Assembly: GCA_002404055.1 (NCBI GenBank)
Contig: DHIZ01000178.1
Coordinates: 1-16,386 of the forward strand
Length of the DNA stretch: 16,386 bases
Direction of reading: 5' to 3'
Source of the DNA: Chloroflexi bacterium UBA4733
GTDB lineage: Bacteria > Chloroflexota > UBA4733
Below are positions 1 to 8,100 of the stretch, one piece after another (within the stretch, counting starts at the first letter, position 1; each line of letters starts with the position of its first letter). A program made the translations under genes and the position numbers. The notes below the pieces were generated by a model, which saw only the letters and a list, made by a program, of their open reading frames with translations, was not told where the DNA came from and did no database searches.

Positions 1-233
1 CTTGCCCCCCGTGATCGGGTACCTACCTGGGGCCGCTCATCTACATTAATGATCAGTCGCTTTACCCTGTGGCGTTGGGCTTGCAGTTGTTCCAGGCCAG
101 CTTCGTGGAGAAACTGGCCTGGCCCTACCTGATGGCGGCCACGACGGTCACCATCATCCCCGTTGTCGTGCTCTTCTACGTCACGCAGAAAACGCTGGTG
201 GAGGGCATCAGCATCACCGGCATCAAAGGATAG
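1..233 (+). pseudogene. C-terminal end of a carbohydrate ABC transporter permease (MalG/UgpE-like), disrupted
   Basis: This is the last part of an inner-membrane permease of the binding-protein-dependent sugar importer type. The frame ending with the TAG at 231-233 reads YLGPLIYINDQSLYPVALGL shortly after the window edge. That matches the segment following the EAA-loop region of MalG-like permeases, where a small loop leads into the final transmembrane helix. The last helix (about codons at 132-182) is hydrophobic, and the protein ends in the usual TGIKG-like tail. In the same frame a TGA stands at 12-14, just before the conserved YLGPL stretch, so the gene is broken there or a base is missing nearby, close to a run of six C (5-10). 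Only about 72 codons are readable, so completeness upstream cannot be judged. The family assignment is fairly firm; the pseudogene call rests on this one stop close to the window edge. Confidence 0.6.
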
Positions 234-240
234 GGTCTAA

Positions 241-400
241 GAGCATGTTCAGAATCAACCTAGTGGTACCTTCTCATGCACATCTGGCGAACCTTGTTCA
301 ATAATATATGATAGAAATCTGACCTAAAGGCCGAAGAACCCGCAACGAGCTTGCAAATTTGCTAACGAGAAGCCGCACTTGTCCGATTCTGAACATGCTC
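241..400. mobile_element. 160-bp MITE-like element with 16-bp perfect terminal inverted repeats and TAA target duplication
   Basis: The left end GAGCATGTTCAGAATC (241-256) is the exact reverse complement of the right end GATTCTGAACATGCTC (385-400). Both ends are flanked by TAA (238-240 and 401-403), which fits a 3-bp target-site duplication. The interior has no open frame long enough for a transposase and is visibly more AT-rich than its surroundings. It also contains a perfect 10-bp palindrome, GCAAATTTGC, at 353-362. Known: IS5-family groups (IS427/IS1031 type) make TNA-type 3-bp duplications and have ends starting with G-rich 15-18 bp repeats. Inference: this is a non-autonomous derivative moved in trans by such a transposase. 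It sits 7 bp after the permease stop codon and separates it from the next gene remnants. Confidence 0.8.
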
Positions 401-431
401 TAAACAATCCAGTAATAGCCTTTGTCTCTCC

Positions 432-521
432 ATGGTGGCGCTGGGCTACACCGGCCTGGGGGACCGGGCCGAGGCGCACTACACTGACGTGCTGGAGCTG
501 GATCGGCGCCACCTGGGTGCA
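432..521 (+). pseudogene. Remnant of a TPR-like protein C-terminus
   Basis: A short frame starting at 432 reads like one tetratricopeptide helix pair: VALGYTGLGDRAEAHY, then VLELDRRHLGA. The A-LGY-GLGD-AEAHY pattern and the following VLELD match the usual TPR spacing. There are stop codons in the same frame upstream (TAA and TAG between 401 and 420). The frame runs straight into a hairpin at 505-542. This looks like the last roughly 30 residues of a larger TPR or DUF5107-like protein whose body has been lost, probably when the MITE region formed. The fragment is short and the match is from memory of the fold's pattern, so confidence is low. Confidence 0.35.
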
Positions 522-542
522 AGGTCGCACCCAGGTGGCGCC
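505..542. repeat. Perfect hairpin, 16-bp stem and 6-nt loop
   Basis: GGCGCCACCTGGGTGC (505-520) and GCACCCAGGTGGCGCC (527-542) are exact reverse complements separated by AAGGTC. The stem is very GC-rich. There is no T-run on either side, so it is not a classical intrinsic terminator. It may still end or protect a transcript, or be a copy of a dispersed repeat. It lies at the end of the TPR-like remnant and 31 bp before the glycoside hydrolase start. Confidence 0.75.
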
Positions 543-573
543 ACGAGTTATAGGGAACCAGAGGCGAAGCAGC

Positions 574-1001
574 ATGGATCTTTCCGGCGCCTGGGCGTTC
601 GAGCTTGATCCCGATGGCCGCGGCCTGGCGAAGGCGAGGCGTGGCACACCCGTCCCTTGCGCGATAGCATGCAGCTACACGGCTCGCTCCAGGCGCAGGG
701 CTTCGGTGAGGAGGTTTCGGTCGCTACCGAATGGACCAGTAGCATCTTCGACCGGTCGTGGTTCACCGAGCCGCGCTACGAACGCTATCGCCAGCCGGGC
801 AATGTCAAAGTGCTGTTCTGGCTCCAGCCGGACCGGCACTACCAGGGTGCCGCGTGGTATCAGTACACCTTCGAGACCCCAGCCGATTGGCAAGGCCGGC
901 GGGTGACGCTGACCCTGGAGCGCCCGCACTAGGAGACGCGCTTGTGGCTGGACGATCGGGAGATGGGCCGCCGGGATAGCCTCTCGACCCCGCACGTCTA
1001 T
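574..1001 (+). pseudogene. Glycoside hydrolase family 2-like N-terminal fragment, frameshifted and with an amber stop
   Basis: Starting at ATG 574 the frame reads MDLSGAWAFELDPDGRGLA, the typical opening of the sugar-binding domain of GH2 enzymes (beta-galactosidase/mannosidase group). After codon 19 (gcg, 628-630) the coding signal moves to another frame: adding one G gives GLAEGEAWHTRPLRDS, so a base is missing near 630. The second frame continues with GH2-like sequence (YQYTFETPADWQGRRVTLTL, then LERPH). It then meets TAG at 930-932 where the family usually has Trp (LERPHW-ETRLWLDD). Beyond the stop it goes on as TRLWLDDREMGRRDSLSTPH, still GH2-like, to about 1001. The catalytic TIM barrel and all later domains are absent, and the sequence switches directly to an oxidoreductase fragment. 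It cannot encode a functional hydrolase. Confidence 0.75.
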
Positions 1002-1003
1002 GG

Positions 1004-1423
1004 TTGGCGTTCAGCCGGCTGAGGCCGCCGGCGGGGCAGCGCGACTCGGCTCGACTGCTGGCTATCTTCGACTATGGCTCCTTTGATTGCACGTTACGCG
1101 CCGCGCAGACCTTCACCGAGCACCACTGGGAGGAGCTGACCATCCACTTTGAGAACGGCTGGCTCCGGCTGCAGTTGCCGCCGCCGTTGGCGGAGAATTT
1201 GCCGGCCCGGCTGCAGGTCTATCGCAAGGGCGCCGGACTCCAGGAGGTAGCCCCCACCTGGGAATGGGCCTTCCGCCGGGAGACGGCCCACTTCGTCCAG
1301 TGCGCGCTCGGCCGGGCCCCCAACCTTTCGCCGGGTGACGACAGCGTCAAGGATCTGGAAATTCTGGAAGTGCTCTACCGTCGCCAGTACCTCGGTGAGC
1401 CGGAGGCACGTTGGTCGTTCTGA
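1004..1423 (+). pseudogene. Gfo/Idh/MocA-family oxidoreductase, C-terminal fragment
   Basis: From about 1061 the frame carries the C-terminal alpha/beta domain of NAD(P)-dependent Gfo/Idh/MocA sugar oxidoreductases. It has a strand reading LLAIFDYGSFDCTLRAAQTF, a second strand ELTIHFENGWLRLQL, and the closing helices WAFRRETAHFVQCALGRAPN and VKDLEILEVLYRR. That order and spacing are characteristic of the end of the family. The N-terminal Rossmann domain with the GxGxxG loop and the EKP motif is missing. Instead the frame is joined directly to the glycoside hydrolase remnant at about 1002-1060. The only upstream start is a TTG at 1004 without a ribosome binding site, so expression as a protein is doubtful. 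The intact ancestor would have oxidised a sugar hydroxyl, plausibly on the product or substrate of the neighbouring hydrolase. The stop at 1421-1423 is followed 22 bp later by the next gene. Confidence 0.65.
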
Positions 1424-1445
1424 ACTGGGAAGAAAGGCTAAGGCG

Positions 1446-1967
1446 ATGACGTCGCCAATCTACTGGTCGCCGCACGGCGGTGACGCTGTCCGGGACTGGT
1501 CGGTGGAACAACTCGTCGCGGCGGTTGCGGCGGCGGTGCGGGTGTTCAACGACGTCGCCGATCTTTGCCGAGCGCGTGACGTCGTCCTGGCCGTGGAGTT
1601 CGAGAGCAAGGGCAACCCGCTGTGTGGGACGCCAGCGGAGACGTTGGAGCTCATTGCGCACACCGGCAATTTCGTCACGGCCTGCTGTGATACGATCTAC
1701 CTCTACAATCGGCGGCTCGACCCGTACGCCAGTGTGCTGCCGCTGCGTGGGAAGGTCGGCTTGGTCCATCTCTCCGATAGCGATCGTCTGGTACCGGGCG
1801 ATGGTGCGTTCGACTTTCCTCCATTCATACAAGCAATCCGGGAGATTCGTTATGCGGGTCCCATCTTCGTCCAGATCGATCCGCGCATGGCGGAGGATCT
1901 GGCGCACGCCTACCAGCGAGCGGTCGAGCTCACCGCGCCCCTGGGCTGGGCGATCACAAATACTTGA
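1446..1967 (+). CDS. Sugar phosphate isomerase/epimerase-like TIM-barrel protein, N-terminally truncated (173 aa)
   Basis: This is the C-terminal two thirds of a xylose-isomerase-like TIM barrel (AP-endonuclease 2 superfamily), which normally runs to 270-300 residues. Visible metal-site positions are Glu51 (VLAVEFE), Asp82 (CCDT) and His108 (VGLVHLSDSD), with Asp145 (FVQID) at the place where the family usually has a final Glu. The first three or so strands are absent; the sequence opens directly at a helix region (WSVEQLVAAVAAAVRVF). The ATG at 1446 has a plausible ribosome site (GAAAGG/AAGG just upstream). This suggests that a native start was kept and internal sequence deleted. A short GCGGCGGT-type repetition (Ala-Val rich, residues 24-31) may be a small duplication. 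The neighbouring GH2 and Gfo/Idh remnants indicate an old glycoside pathway. A functional enzyme is unlikely without half the barrel. Confidence 0.6.
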   Translation: MTSPIYWSPHGGDAVRDWSVEQLVAAVAAAVRVFNDVADLCRARDVVLAVEFESKGNPLCGTPAETLELIAHTGNFVTACCDTIYLYNRRLDPYASVLPLRGKVGLVHLSDSDRLVPGDGAFDFPPFIQAIREIRYAGPIFVQIDPRMAEDLAHAYQRAVELTAPLGWAITNT

Positions 1968-1987
1968 ATACTGTAGGGGAGCATGCC

Positions 1988-2983
1988 ATGAAGGCAGCAT
2001 TCTGCCTAGGGTCGGGCAAGTTTGACGTGCATGAGACAGCGCGGCCGGATCTACGGCCGGGCGAGGCGCTCGTGCGGGTCGTGGCGGCTGGCATCTGCGG
2101 CAGCGACAAGTGGGACCTGTCCCGGCCGGGCATAGCCAGTCGGGTCGCCGGGCACGAGTTTGCCGGAGTGGTCGAGGCGGTCGCCGACGGGAAGACCGAC
2201 CTGCTGCCCGGCGCGGCGGTCGCCGTTGAGCCCACCGTCGGCTGTGGCGACTGCGCCGCCTGCCGCGGCGGCAACTACACCGCCTGCCGGCGTGCCGTCA
2301 GCATCGGCTATGGCCGGCCGGGCGGCTTCGCCGAGTACGTGGCAGTGCCATTCGGCAACCTCTTTCCGAAGCCCGCGGCGCTCAGCTTCGTCGAGGTGTC
2401 GCTGGCTGAGCCTACTGCGGTGGCGCTCCACGCGGTGGGGCTGGCCGAGGTGGCTGATCGGATCTGCATCGTGTTCGGCGCGGGGGCGATCGGCTTGCTG
2501 GTGGCCCAGGCCCTTCAGGTGCGCGGGGCCGGCGCTGTCTGGGTTGTCGATGTCGACGCCGATCACCTCCGCGTGGCCGAACAGCTTGGCGGGATCAAGA
2601 CCGTCAACAACGCAGCGGATCCGGATCTGCGGGTCCTCCAGAACGTGCCGGTGGACGTTTGCTTCGAGGCCGTTGGCCATTTCGACAGCGTGCTTCAGGC
2701 AGCCGTCAAGTTGGTGCGCCCCTTTGGTACGCTGGTGCTCCTCGGCTTCGGGCACCCTGGCGGGCTGCCGACCAGCCCAGTCGTCTTCAAGTCGCTGACC
2801 GTTCGAGGCTCCAACGGACGTACCCTTGGGGAGTTTCAGGAAGGTCTGCGCCTGCTGGCGAGCGGCCACATGCGGGTCGGGCCGCTCATCTCGGCGCGGT
2901 ATCCCCTCGGGGCCATGGAGGCTGCTTTCGCTGAGGCCCGTGGCGCCCTCAAGGTCGTTGTCGAGCCCCAGACGATCCAATGA
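1988..2983 (+). CDS. Zinc-dependent medium-chain (MDR) alcohol/polyol dehydrogenase, 331 aa
   Basis: NAD(P)-dependent oxidoreductase of the sorbitol/threonine dehydrogenase type, expected to oxidise a secondary hydroxyl of a sugar or polyol in the cytoplasm. The catalytic zinc site shows Cys37 (GICGSD), His56-Glu57 (GHEFAG) and Glu141. The structural zinc loop has four cysteines at 86, 89, 92 and 100 (GCGDCAACRGGNYTAC). GGFAEYV at 112-118 is the usual family motif, and the Rossmann nucleotide loop GAGAIGL is at 164-170. An acidic residue at the end of the second strand (VVDVDAD) favours NAD over NADP. Length is typical. ATG 1988 is chosen because GGGGAG lies about 8 nt upstream; an upstream in-frame TTG at 1964 overlaps the previous stop and lacks a site. 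It is 20 bp from the preceding stop and 19 bp from the next gene, so it is cotranscribed. The exact substrate cannot be told. Confidence 0.9.
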   Translation: MKAAFCLGSGKFDVHETARPDLRPGEALVRVVAAGICGSDKWDLSRPGIASRVAGHEFAGVVEAVADGKTDLLPGAAVAVEPTVGCGDCAACRGGNYTACRRAVSIGYGRPGGFAEYVAVPFGNLFPKPAALSFVEVSLAEPTAVALHAVGLAEVADRICIVFGAGAIGLLVAQALQVRGAGAVWVVDVDADHLRVAEQLGGIKTVNNAADPDLRVLQNVPVDVCFEAVGHFDSVLQAAVKLVRPFGTLVLLGFGHPGGLPTSPVVFKSLTVRGSNGRTLGEFQEGLRLLASGHMRVGPLISARYPLGAMEAAFAEARGALKVVVEPQTIQ

Positions 2984-3002
2984 TCGACCGTAGGAGACAG
3001 GC

Positions 3003-3896
3003 GTGATCAAGAAGCTAGCCATCGGCAGTTGGGCCTACACGTTCGGTCCCTATGAGGCGCAGCCGATACCCCTCGATACGGTGATCCGGCGCTTAGGAGC
3101 GCTGGGCTTTGATGGTATCGAGTTGAACGGCTTCGCTCCGCACGCCCACCCTGATCTCTACCCGACGAAGGCCAGCCGCAGCCGGCTCGTCGCCTTCCTG
3201 GCCGCCCACGGGCTGGTGGCGTGCGGCTACGCGCCCGACTTTGGCGCGGTCCCGCCCGCGCTCGCTTCCACCCAGGAGTATGAGCGGCTCTTTGTGCGCT
3301 ACTTGGAGTTCTGCGTCGACTGCGGCATCCCGAAACTGCGGGTGGATACGGTGAGTGAGCCAGGCAGCGTCGAACTGGCTGGAGAAGAGGAGGTGATGGA
3401 CCGGGTGGCCCGAATATGGCGCCGGTGTGCCCGGCTCGCGCAGGATGCCGGCGTGCTGCTCGTCTGGGAGTTTGAGCCGGGCTTCCTCTTCAACAAGCCC
3501 AGCCAGGTGCTGGGCCTCGAGAGCCGGATCGGCCACCCGAACCTTAAGATCCTCTTCGACAGTTGCCATGCGCACCTCTGCTCAACGCAGGCGTCTCGCC
3601 AGTCCGGGCACGTCGAGCGGCTTGCCGGTGGCGAAGTCGAGTTCGCCGCCCTGCTTCACGGGAAGATCGGCCACGTCCACCTCATCGACTCGGACAACAC
3701 GCTGCACGACGGCGAGACCAGCACGCACGTGCCCTTCGGCCTGGGCATCCTGGACTTCCCTGCTATCGTGCGCGCGGTTCTGGCGGCGGGTTACGGTGAT
3801 GCCTGGTGGGGGATCGACCTCTGCTTCTGGCCGGATGCCTGGGACGCCACCGCGTCTGCCCAGTCCTTCGTCTCGACTCTGCTCGGTTCGGTATAG
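3003..3896 (+). CDS. Sugar phosphate isomerase/epimerase-like TIM-barrel enzyme, 297 aa
   Basis: Complete xylose-isomerase-like TIM barrel (AP_endonuc_2 superfamily, which includes IolE/IolI inosose enzymes, hydroxypyruvate isomerase, tagatose epimerases and 3-keto-glycoside eliminases). The barrel opens with KLAIGSWAYTF and GFDGIELNGF (residues 36-44). The metal ligands expected of the family are visible as Glu156/158 (WEFEPG), Asp186 with His189 and His191 (FDSCHAH) and His224/226 (GHVHLIDSD). The fourth position reads Asp272 (WGIDLCF) rather than the usual Glu. The same Asp replacement occurs in the truncated relative at 1446-1967. The start is GTG with TAGGAGAC just upstream. It is sandwiched between two MDR dehydrogenases with 19- and 15-bp gaps. 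This suggests that a keto-sugar or keto-polyol made by one dehydrogenase is isomerised, epimerised or dehydrated here. The family is secure; the reaction is inferred. Confidence 0.85.
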   Translation: MIKKLAIGSWAYTFGPYEAQPIPLDTVIRRLGALGFDGIELNGFAPHAHPDLYPTKASRSRLVAFLAAHGLVACGYAPDFGAVPPALASTQEYERLFVRYLEFCVDCGIPKLRVDTVSEPGSVELAGEEEVMDRVARIWRRCARLAQDAGVLLVWEFEPGFLFNKPSQVLGLESRIGHPNLKILFDSCHAHLCSTQASRQSGHVERLAGGEVEFAALLHGKIGHVHLIDSDNTLHDGETSTHVPFGLGILDFPAIVRAVLAAGYGDAWWGIDLCFWPDAWDATASAQSFVSTLLGSV

Positions 3897-3911
3897 CGGG
3901 GGGATCGAAAC

Positions 3912-4976
3912 ATGCGTGCCCAGGTTTTTGACGAGCCGCAACGGATGGAGTTGCGCGAGGTGCCGCGGCCGGAGCCGGCCGATGACGAAATCCTGGTCCG
4001 TGTCCGGGCTTGTGGCATCTGTGGATCGGACGTCGCCTACTACTGGGGGCATAGCCCGCTGGAAACGCCAACGGGTAAAGGACCGCTCATCCTGGGTCAT
4101 GAACTGACCGGTGAGGTGGTCGAGATTGGGAGCACAGCGAGCAGGTTGGGGCTTTTTGCCGCGGGTGATCGGGTCGTCCTCAATCCTGTCCAGGCTTGCC
4201 TCGCCTGCGTCGCCTGCCAGCGCGGTCGGCCCAACCTCTGCCGGCAGAAGCGCGTGCTGGGCGTCTCCGTGGATGGCGGCTTTGCCGAGTACACGCGTGT
4301 CCGCTACACCAACGCCCTGGTGCTCCCGCCCAACGTGTCCTTAGAGCAGGGCGCGATGACCGAGCCGCTGGCCTGCGCGATGTACGCCGTGCAGAACCTG
4401 GAGGTACAGCCGGGAGACGTTTGTGTGGTGATCGGCCCCGGACCAATTGGCCTCATGATGATCCAGTTGATTCGTGCCCGCGGGGCTGGGAGCGTTATCC
4501 TGGTCGGCACCCGCGACTACCGTCTGGAGCGAGGGCGAGCGCTGGGCGCCGACGTGGTCGTCAACGTCCGGGAGCCGGGTTCGCCCCAGTTCGCGCTGGA
4601 CTTGCGCGCGCGGATTGCTGATCTCACCGGCGGGCAGCTTGCCGACCGGGTCATCACGCCCACGGCTTCCCCAGAGAGCATGCAGGCGGCGCTAGACATT
4701 TCGGGGCCGGGTTCACGCATCGTCTATTTCGGGTTGCCTGGGCCGCGCGACCGGATTGCAGTGCCGGCGCTGGATACCATGGTTGCCGACAAGACGATCC
4801 GCTTCTCCTGGGTAGCGCCGTTCACCTGGCCATCCGCGCTCCAGGCGCTCGCAACGGGTCTCGTCAACGTGCAATCGCTGATCACGCACCGGGCCGAACT
4901 GGATACCCTCGTCGAAGCCCTCCATGCGGTACGTGACCGCAGGGACGGCGTGCTCAAGGCCATGGTGACGCTTTAG
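3912..4976 (+). CDS. Zinc-dependent MDR dehydrogenase (sorbitol/threonine dehydrogenase type), 354 aa
   Basis: Second zinc-dependent MDR oxidoreductase of the operon, a paralogue of the one at 1988-2983 but clearly diverged. The catalytic zinc residues are Cys37 (GICGSDVAYYWG), His63-Glu64 (GHELTGEV) and Glu151 (MTEPLAC). The structural zinc cysteines are 96, 99, 102 and 110 (CLACVACQRGRPNLC). GGFAEYTRV is at 122-130 and the nucleotide loop GPGPIGLM at 175-182. All residues needed for activity are present and the length is normal. The ATG at 3912 follows a G-rich ribosome site (GGGGGGATCG). It begins 15 bp after the isomerase gene and is the last gene of this + strand run. The next gene is convergent, and the 158 bp between them (4977-5134) show no gene and no T-tailed terminator, only a small GTGCG/CGCAC hairpin at 5100-5112. 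Substrate is unknown; a sugar or polyol is likely from context. Confidence 0.9.
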   Translation: MRAQVFDEPQRMELREVPRPEPADDEILVRVRACGICGSDVAYYWGHSPLETPTGKGPLILGHELTGEVVEIGSTASRLGLFAAGDRVVLNPVQACLACVACQRGRPNLCRQKRVLGVSVDGGFAEYTRVRYTNALVLPPNVSLEQGAMTEPLACAMYAVQNLEVQPGDVCVVIGPGPIGLMMIQLIRARGAGSVILVGTRDYRLERGRALGADVVVNVREPGSPQFALDLRARIADLTGGQLADRVITPTASPESMQAALDISGPGSRIVYFGLPGPRDRIAVPALDTMVADKTIRFSWVAPFTWPSALQALATGLVNVQSLITHRAELDTLVEALHAVRDRRDGVLKAMVTL

Positions 4977-5134
4977 CACCGCCGTTTCAGGCGCGGCAGG
5001 CCTAACGTCCCACCCATGGACAGAGCAGGGTGCCGGAACGTGACACAGGGATGGGCACTGCTCCTCGAACTTGGAGAGCCGCACGTTCATCGAACAGGCG
5101 TGCGCTTCGCACTGCCGGCTTGACGATCGCCGAT

Positions 5135-8100
5135 CTACCCTGCTGCCTGTACGGGCAGTTCGATGGCGAAGCAGGAGCCGGCGCCTGGGGTGCTGCGGAC
5201 GGTGATCGTGCCCCCGTGCAACTCGATGAGCGACTTCGTGATGGCAAGGCCCAGACCAGTGCCCCCGACTTCGTTCGCCATGCGGTTTTTGGCGCGGAAG
5301 AAGTTGCTGAAGAGTTGCTGCTGCTCCTCCTCGCTCATGCCGATGCCGCTGTCCGTCACCGTGACGCGTACTCGACCGTTGCCGTCGCTGGCGCCAAGCG
5401 TGATGCGACCACCGGCCGGCGTGTATTTGTGGGCGTTGGAGAGCAGATTGGTGAAGACCTGGACCAGCCGGTTAGCGTCGCCCAGCACCTCCGGCAGGGT
5501 CGCCGGCAGGTCAGTGGTGAGCACCTGCCGCTTTGCTGCCAGTTGCGGGCGAAACAAGATGACAACGCCTGCCAGCAGCCGGCAAAGGTCGAGCGGAACG
5601 AGCGTCAGATCGAGCTTGCCGGCGCCGATGCTGGAGAGATCCAGCAGGTCGTTGACCAGGGTTACCTCCCGATCGGCGTTGCGCTTGATAATGTCCAGGA
5701 ATTCCCGCTGTTGACGCGACAGCTTACCGACGTCGCCGGCCAGGAGAAGATCGGCGTACCCTTTGATCGAGGTTAGCGGGGTGCGCAACTCGTGGGAGAC
5801 GTGGGCGACGAACTGATCTTTGAGGCGGATCAAAGCGCGATCTTGGGTCACGTCGCGGAACGCGAAGAGCCGGCCGAGCTGCGAGCCATCGGTAGCGGTG
5901 ACCGGGCGGCAGGTGAGGGCGAGGTCGCGCTCGACCAGCCAGCGCTGGTGCAGGTCCCAGGGCGCGTCGCATTCTCCCCCAGACAGACAGGCCATCAGGT
6001 GTCCGGCGTCGCCAGGGCCGCTGAAAATCCGAGCGAGGTGGGCCTGCAGGTCGGTGACGTGCCGCCCGACCAGTTCCTGTTCGCCCATGGGGAAGAGGGC
6101 TGCCAGGCGCCGGTTGGCGCTCAGAATGTGGCCATCGGGGGCGACGAGCAGCATCGCTTCCTCGGTTGCATCGAGAATAGCCCGCGCCTCCCCGCGCGCC
6201 TGCTCCGCCTCCCGGTAGCGCTGGGCCAGCGCCTGTTCCGCTTCCTGGCGGGCGGTGATGTCGCGGATGATGCCGCTGAAGAACACCTTGTCGCTCATTT
6301 GCCAACTGGACAGTGACAGCTCCAGGGGGAACTCGCTGCCATCCTGGCGCAATCCCTGCACCGTCAACGGCTGGCCGGAGTGATGCAGGACGCCGCTGAC
6401 CTGTGCCAGCGTTATGCCGGCGGTGTGAGCAGCCCGGAACCGTTCCGGCATCAACATGGAAATCGGCTGGCCCAGCACCGCCTCCTGCGGGTAGCCGAAG
6501 AGTTCCTCCACACGGCGATTGATCAGGATCATCCGGCCCTGATCGTCTGCCGTGATCACGGCGTCCGGCGCGGCGTCCACTAGCGCGTGGAAGCGGGCCT
6601 CTGCCTCCACCCTTGCGTGCAGTTGGGCGTGCTCGGCGGCGACCAGACGTACCCGCTCGATCACGGTGCCGGCCTGCGCCGCCAGCGCCGAGGCCACGGC
6701 GAGGTCCGTCGGTCCGTAGAAACCGGGGTGACGGTGGTTGACGTGGACACTGCCAATGCGCTGGCCGCTGGCGTCGATCGGCACGTTGACGGCAGAACGG
6801 AGTCCCTGGCTGCGCATAATCTCGGCGTAGGCGTAGCGGGCAGGATCGAAGGCCGTAAAGTCATCGACGATGGCGGCCGCACCGCCGGCCTGCAGCGCCG
6901 CCCCCACGGAGCCCGGCTCGAGCCGGTGGCGCTCGCGCACGCGGTCCATCGCTCCTTCCGGGCGCAGACGCAGCAGGAGCGTGCATTCTCCGGTCTGCGG
7001 GTCGAAGAGACGCCCCACACCGGCATCACCGCGCAACAACGCCATCGATCCTCGCACCAGCGCCTCCAGTGCCATCTCCGGTTCCGACGCCGCCCCTACC
7101 TCGGCCAGCGTCTTCGTCATCCCTTCCGCCAGTTCCCGCTGCCGGCGATGCGCCACTGCCTGCGCCTCAGCCAGCCAGGCCCGGGCGCAGGCGCCGCCCG
7201 CCTGCTCGGCAATCAGGCGCAGCATCGCCAGGTTGTCCTCGCTGGGACGGGCGTCGTGGTGCCAGGCGAGGTTGATCACGCCGATGACCGTGCCGGCGTG
7301 CCGAATCGGCGTCAACACCCGGTGCCAGGCGTGCAGGGCGAATTGCGCCTTCGTCGCCTGATGCAGGGGCGGGTGGTCGTCCTCGACGATGGTCTGTTCG
7401 CCGGTGCGCACGACGATGCTATAGATGTCCTCGTCAGGGTGCGGCGTGGTGTGAATCCGGCGCACCGACGCCTCGATCAGGCCGGGCGGTTGGCGGAAGC
7501 CGACGCGACCCCGCACGAATTGCCGCTCGGCATCCACGAGGGCCACCGTTCCCCGCCCCGCGCCAACCAGCAGCGCCGCTTCTTCCAGCACGCGCTGTAA
7601 CATGCTGTCCAGGTCCCCGGCAGCATTCACGGCGGCAGAGACGCGTGCGGCAACTTCCAGGTGGCGCAGGCGCTCTGCCGCTTGCTCGCGCAGGCGCGCT
7701 TGCTCGATGGTCCCGGCCGCGTAATCGGCCAGCATCTGGAGTGGTCCGAGTTGCTGCGGCCGGAAAGCGTTTGGTCGCCGCGAGTCGGCGTGGACGGTGC
7801 CGATGGTGCGCCCGGCGGCGCGCAGCGGCACGATGAGGCTACTGCGTAGCCTGTCGCGGTCGTGGGCCGTACTGACCGCTTCCTCACCGTAGGCTACCTT
7901 GGCCAGTAGGTCGCGCACGTATTCGGCACGCCCGGTAGCGGCCACGCGAGCCGCGTTGCTCCCGGCCACCGTGGCGAGTTGCACCCAGGTGTAGTCGTCC
8001 CCCCCGCGCCAGAAGAGAAGCCGTGCCGGGCTGAGGGGCTGGCTGGGATCAAGGAGGAGGCGAACGCCGCCGCTGTCCGCGCCGGTGAGCGCCGCCATAC

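Noticed and set aside
2051..3022. 323-codon open frame on the - strand opposite the first dehydrogenase
   Set aside because: It is antisense to a gene with complete zinc and nucleotide motifs; its translation has no family motif and is a by-product of high GC at third positions.
6587..7600. 337-codon open frame on the + strand opposite the kinase GAF domains
   Set aside because: It is a shadow of the kinase gene, rich in Arg, His and Gly with no recognisable domain.
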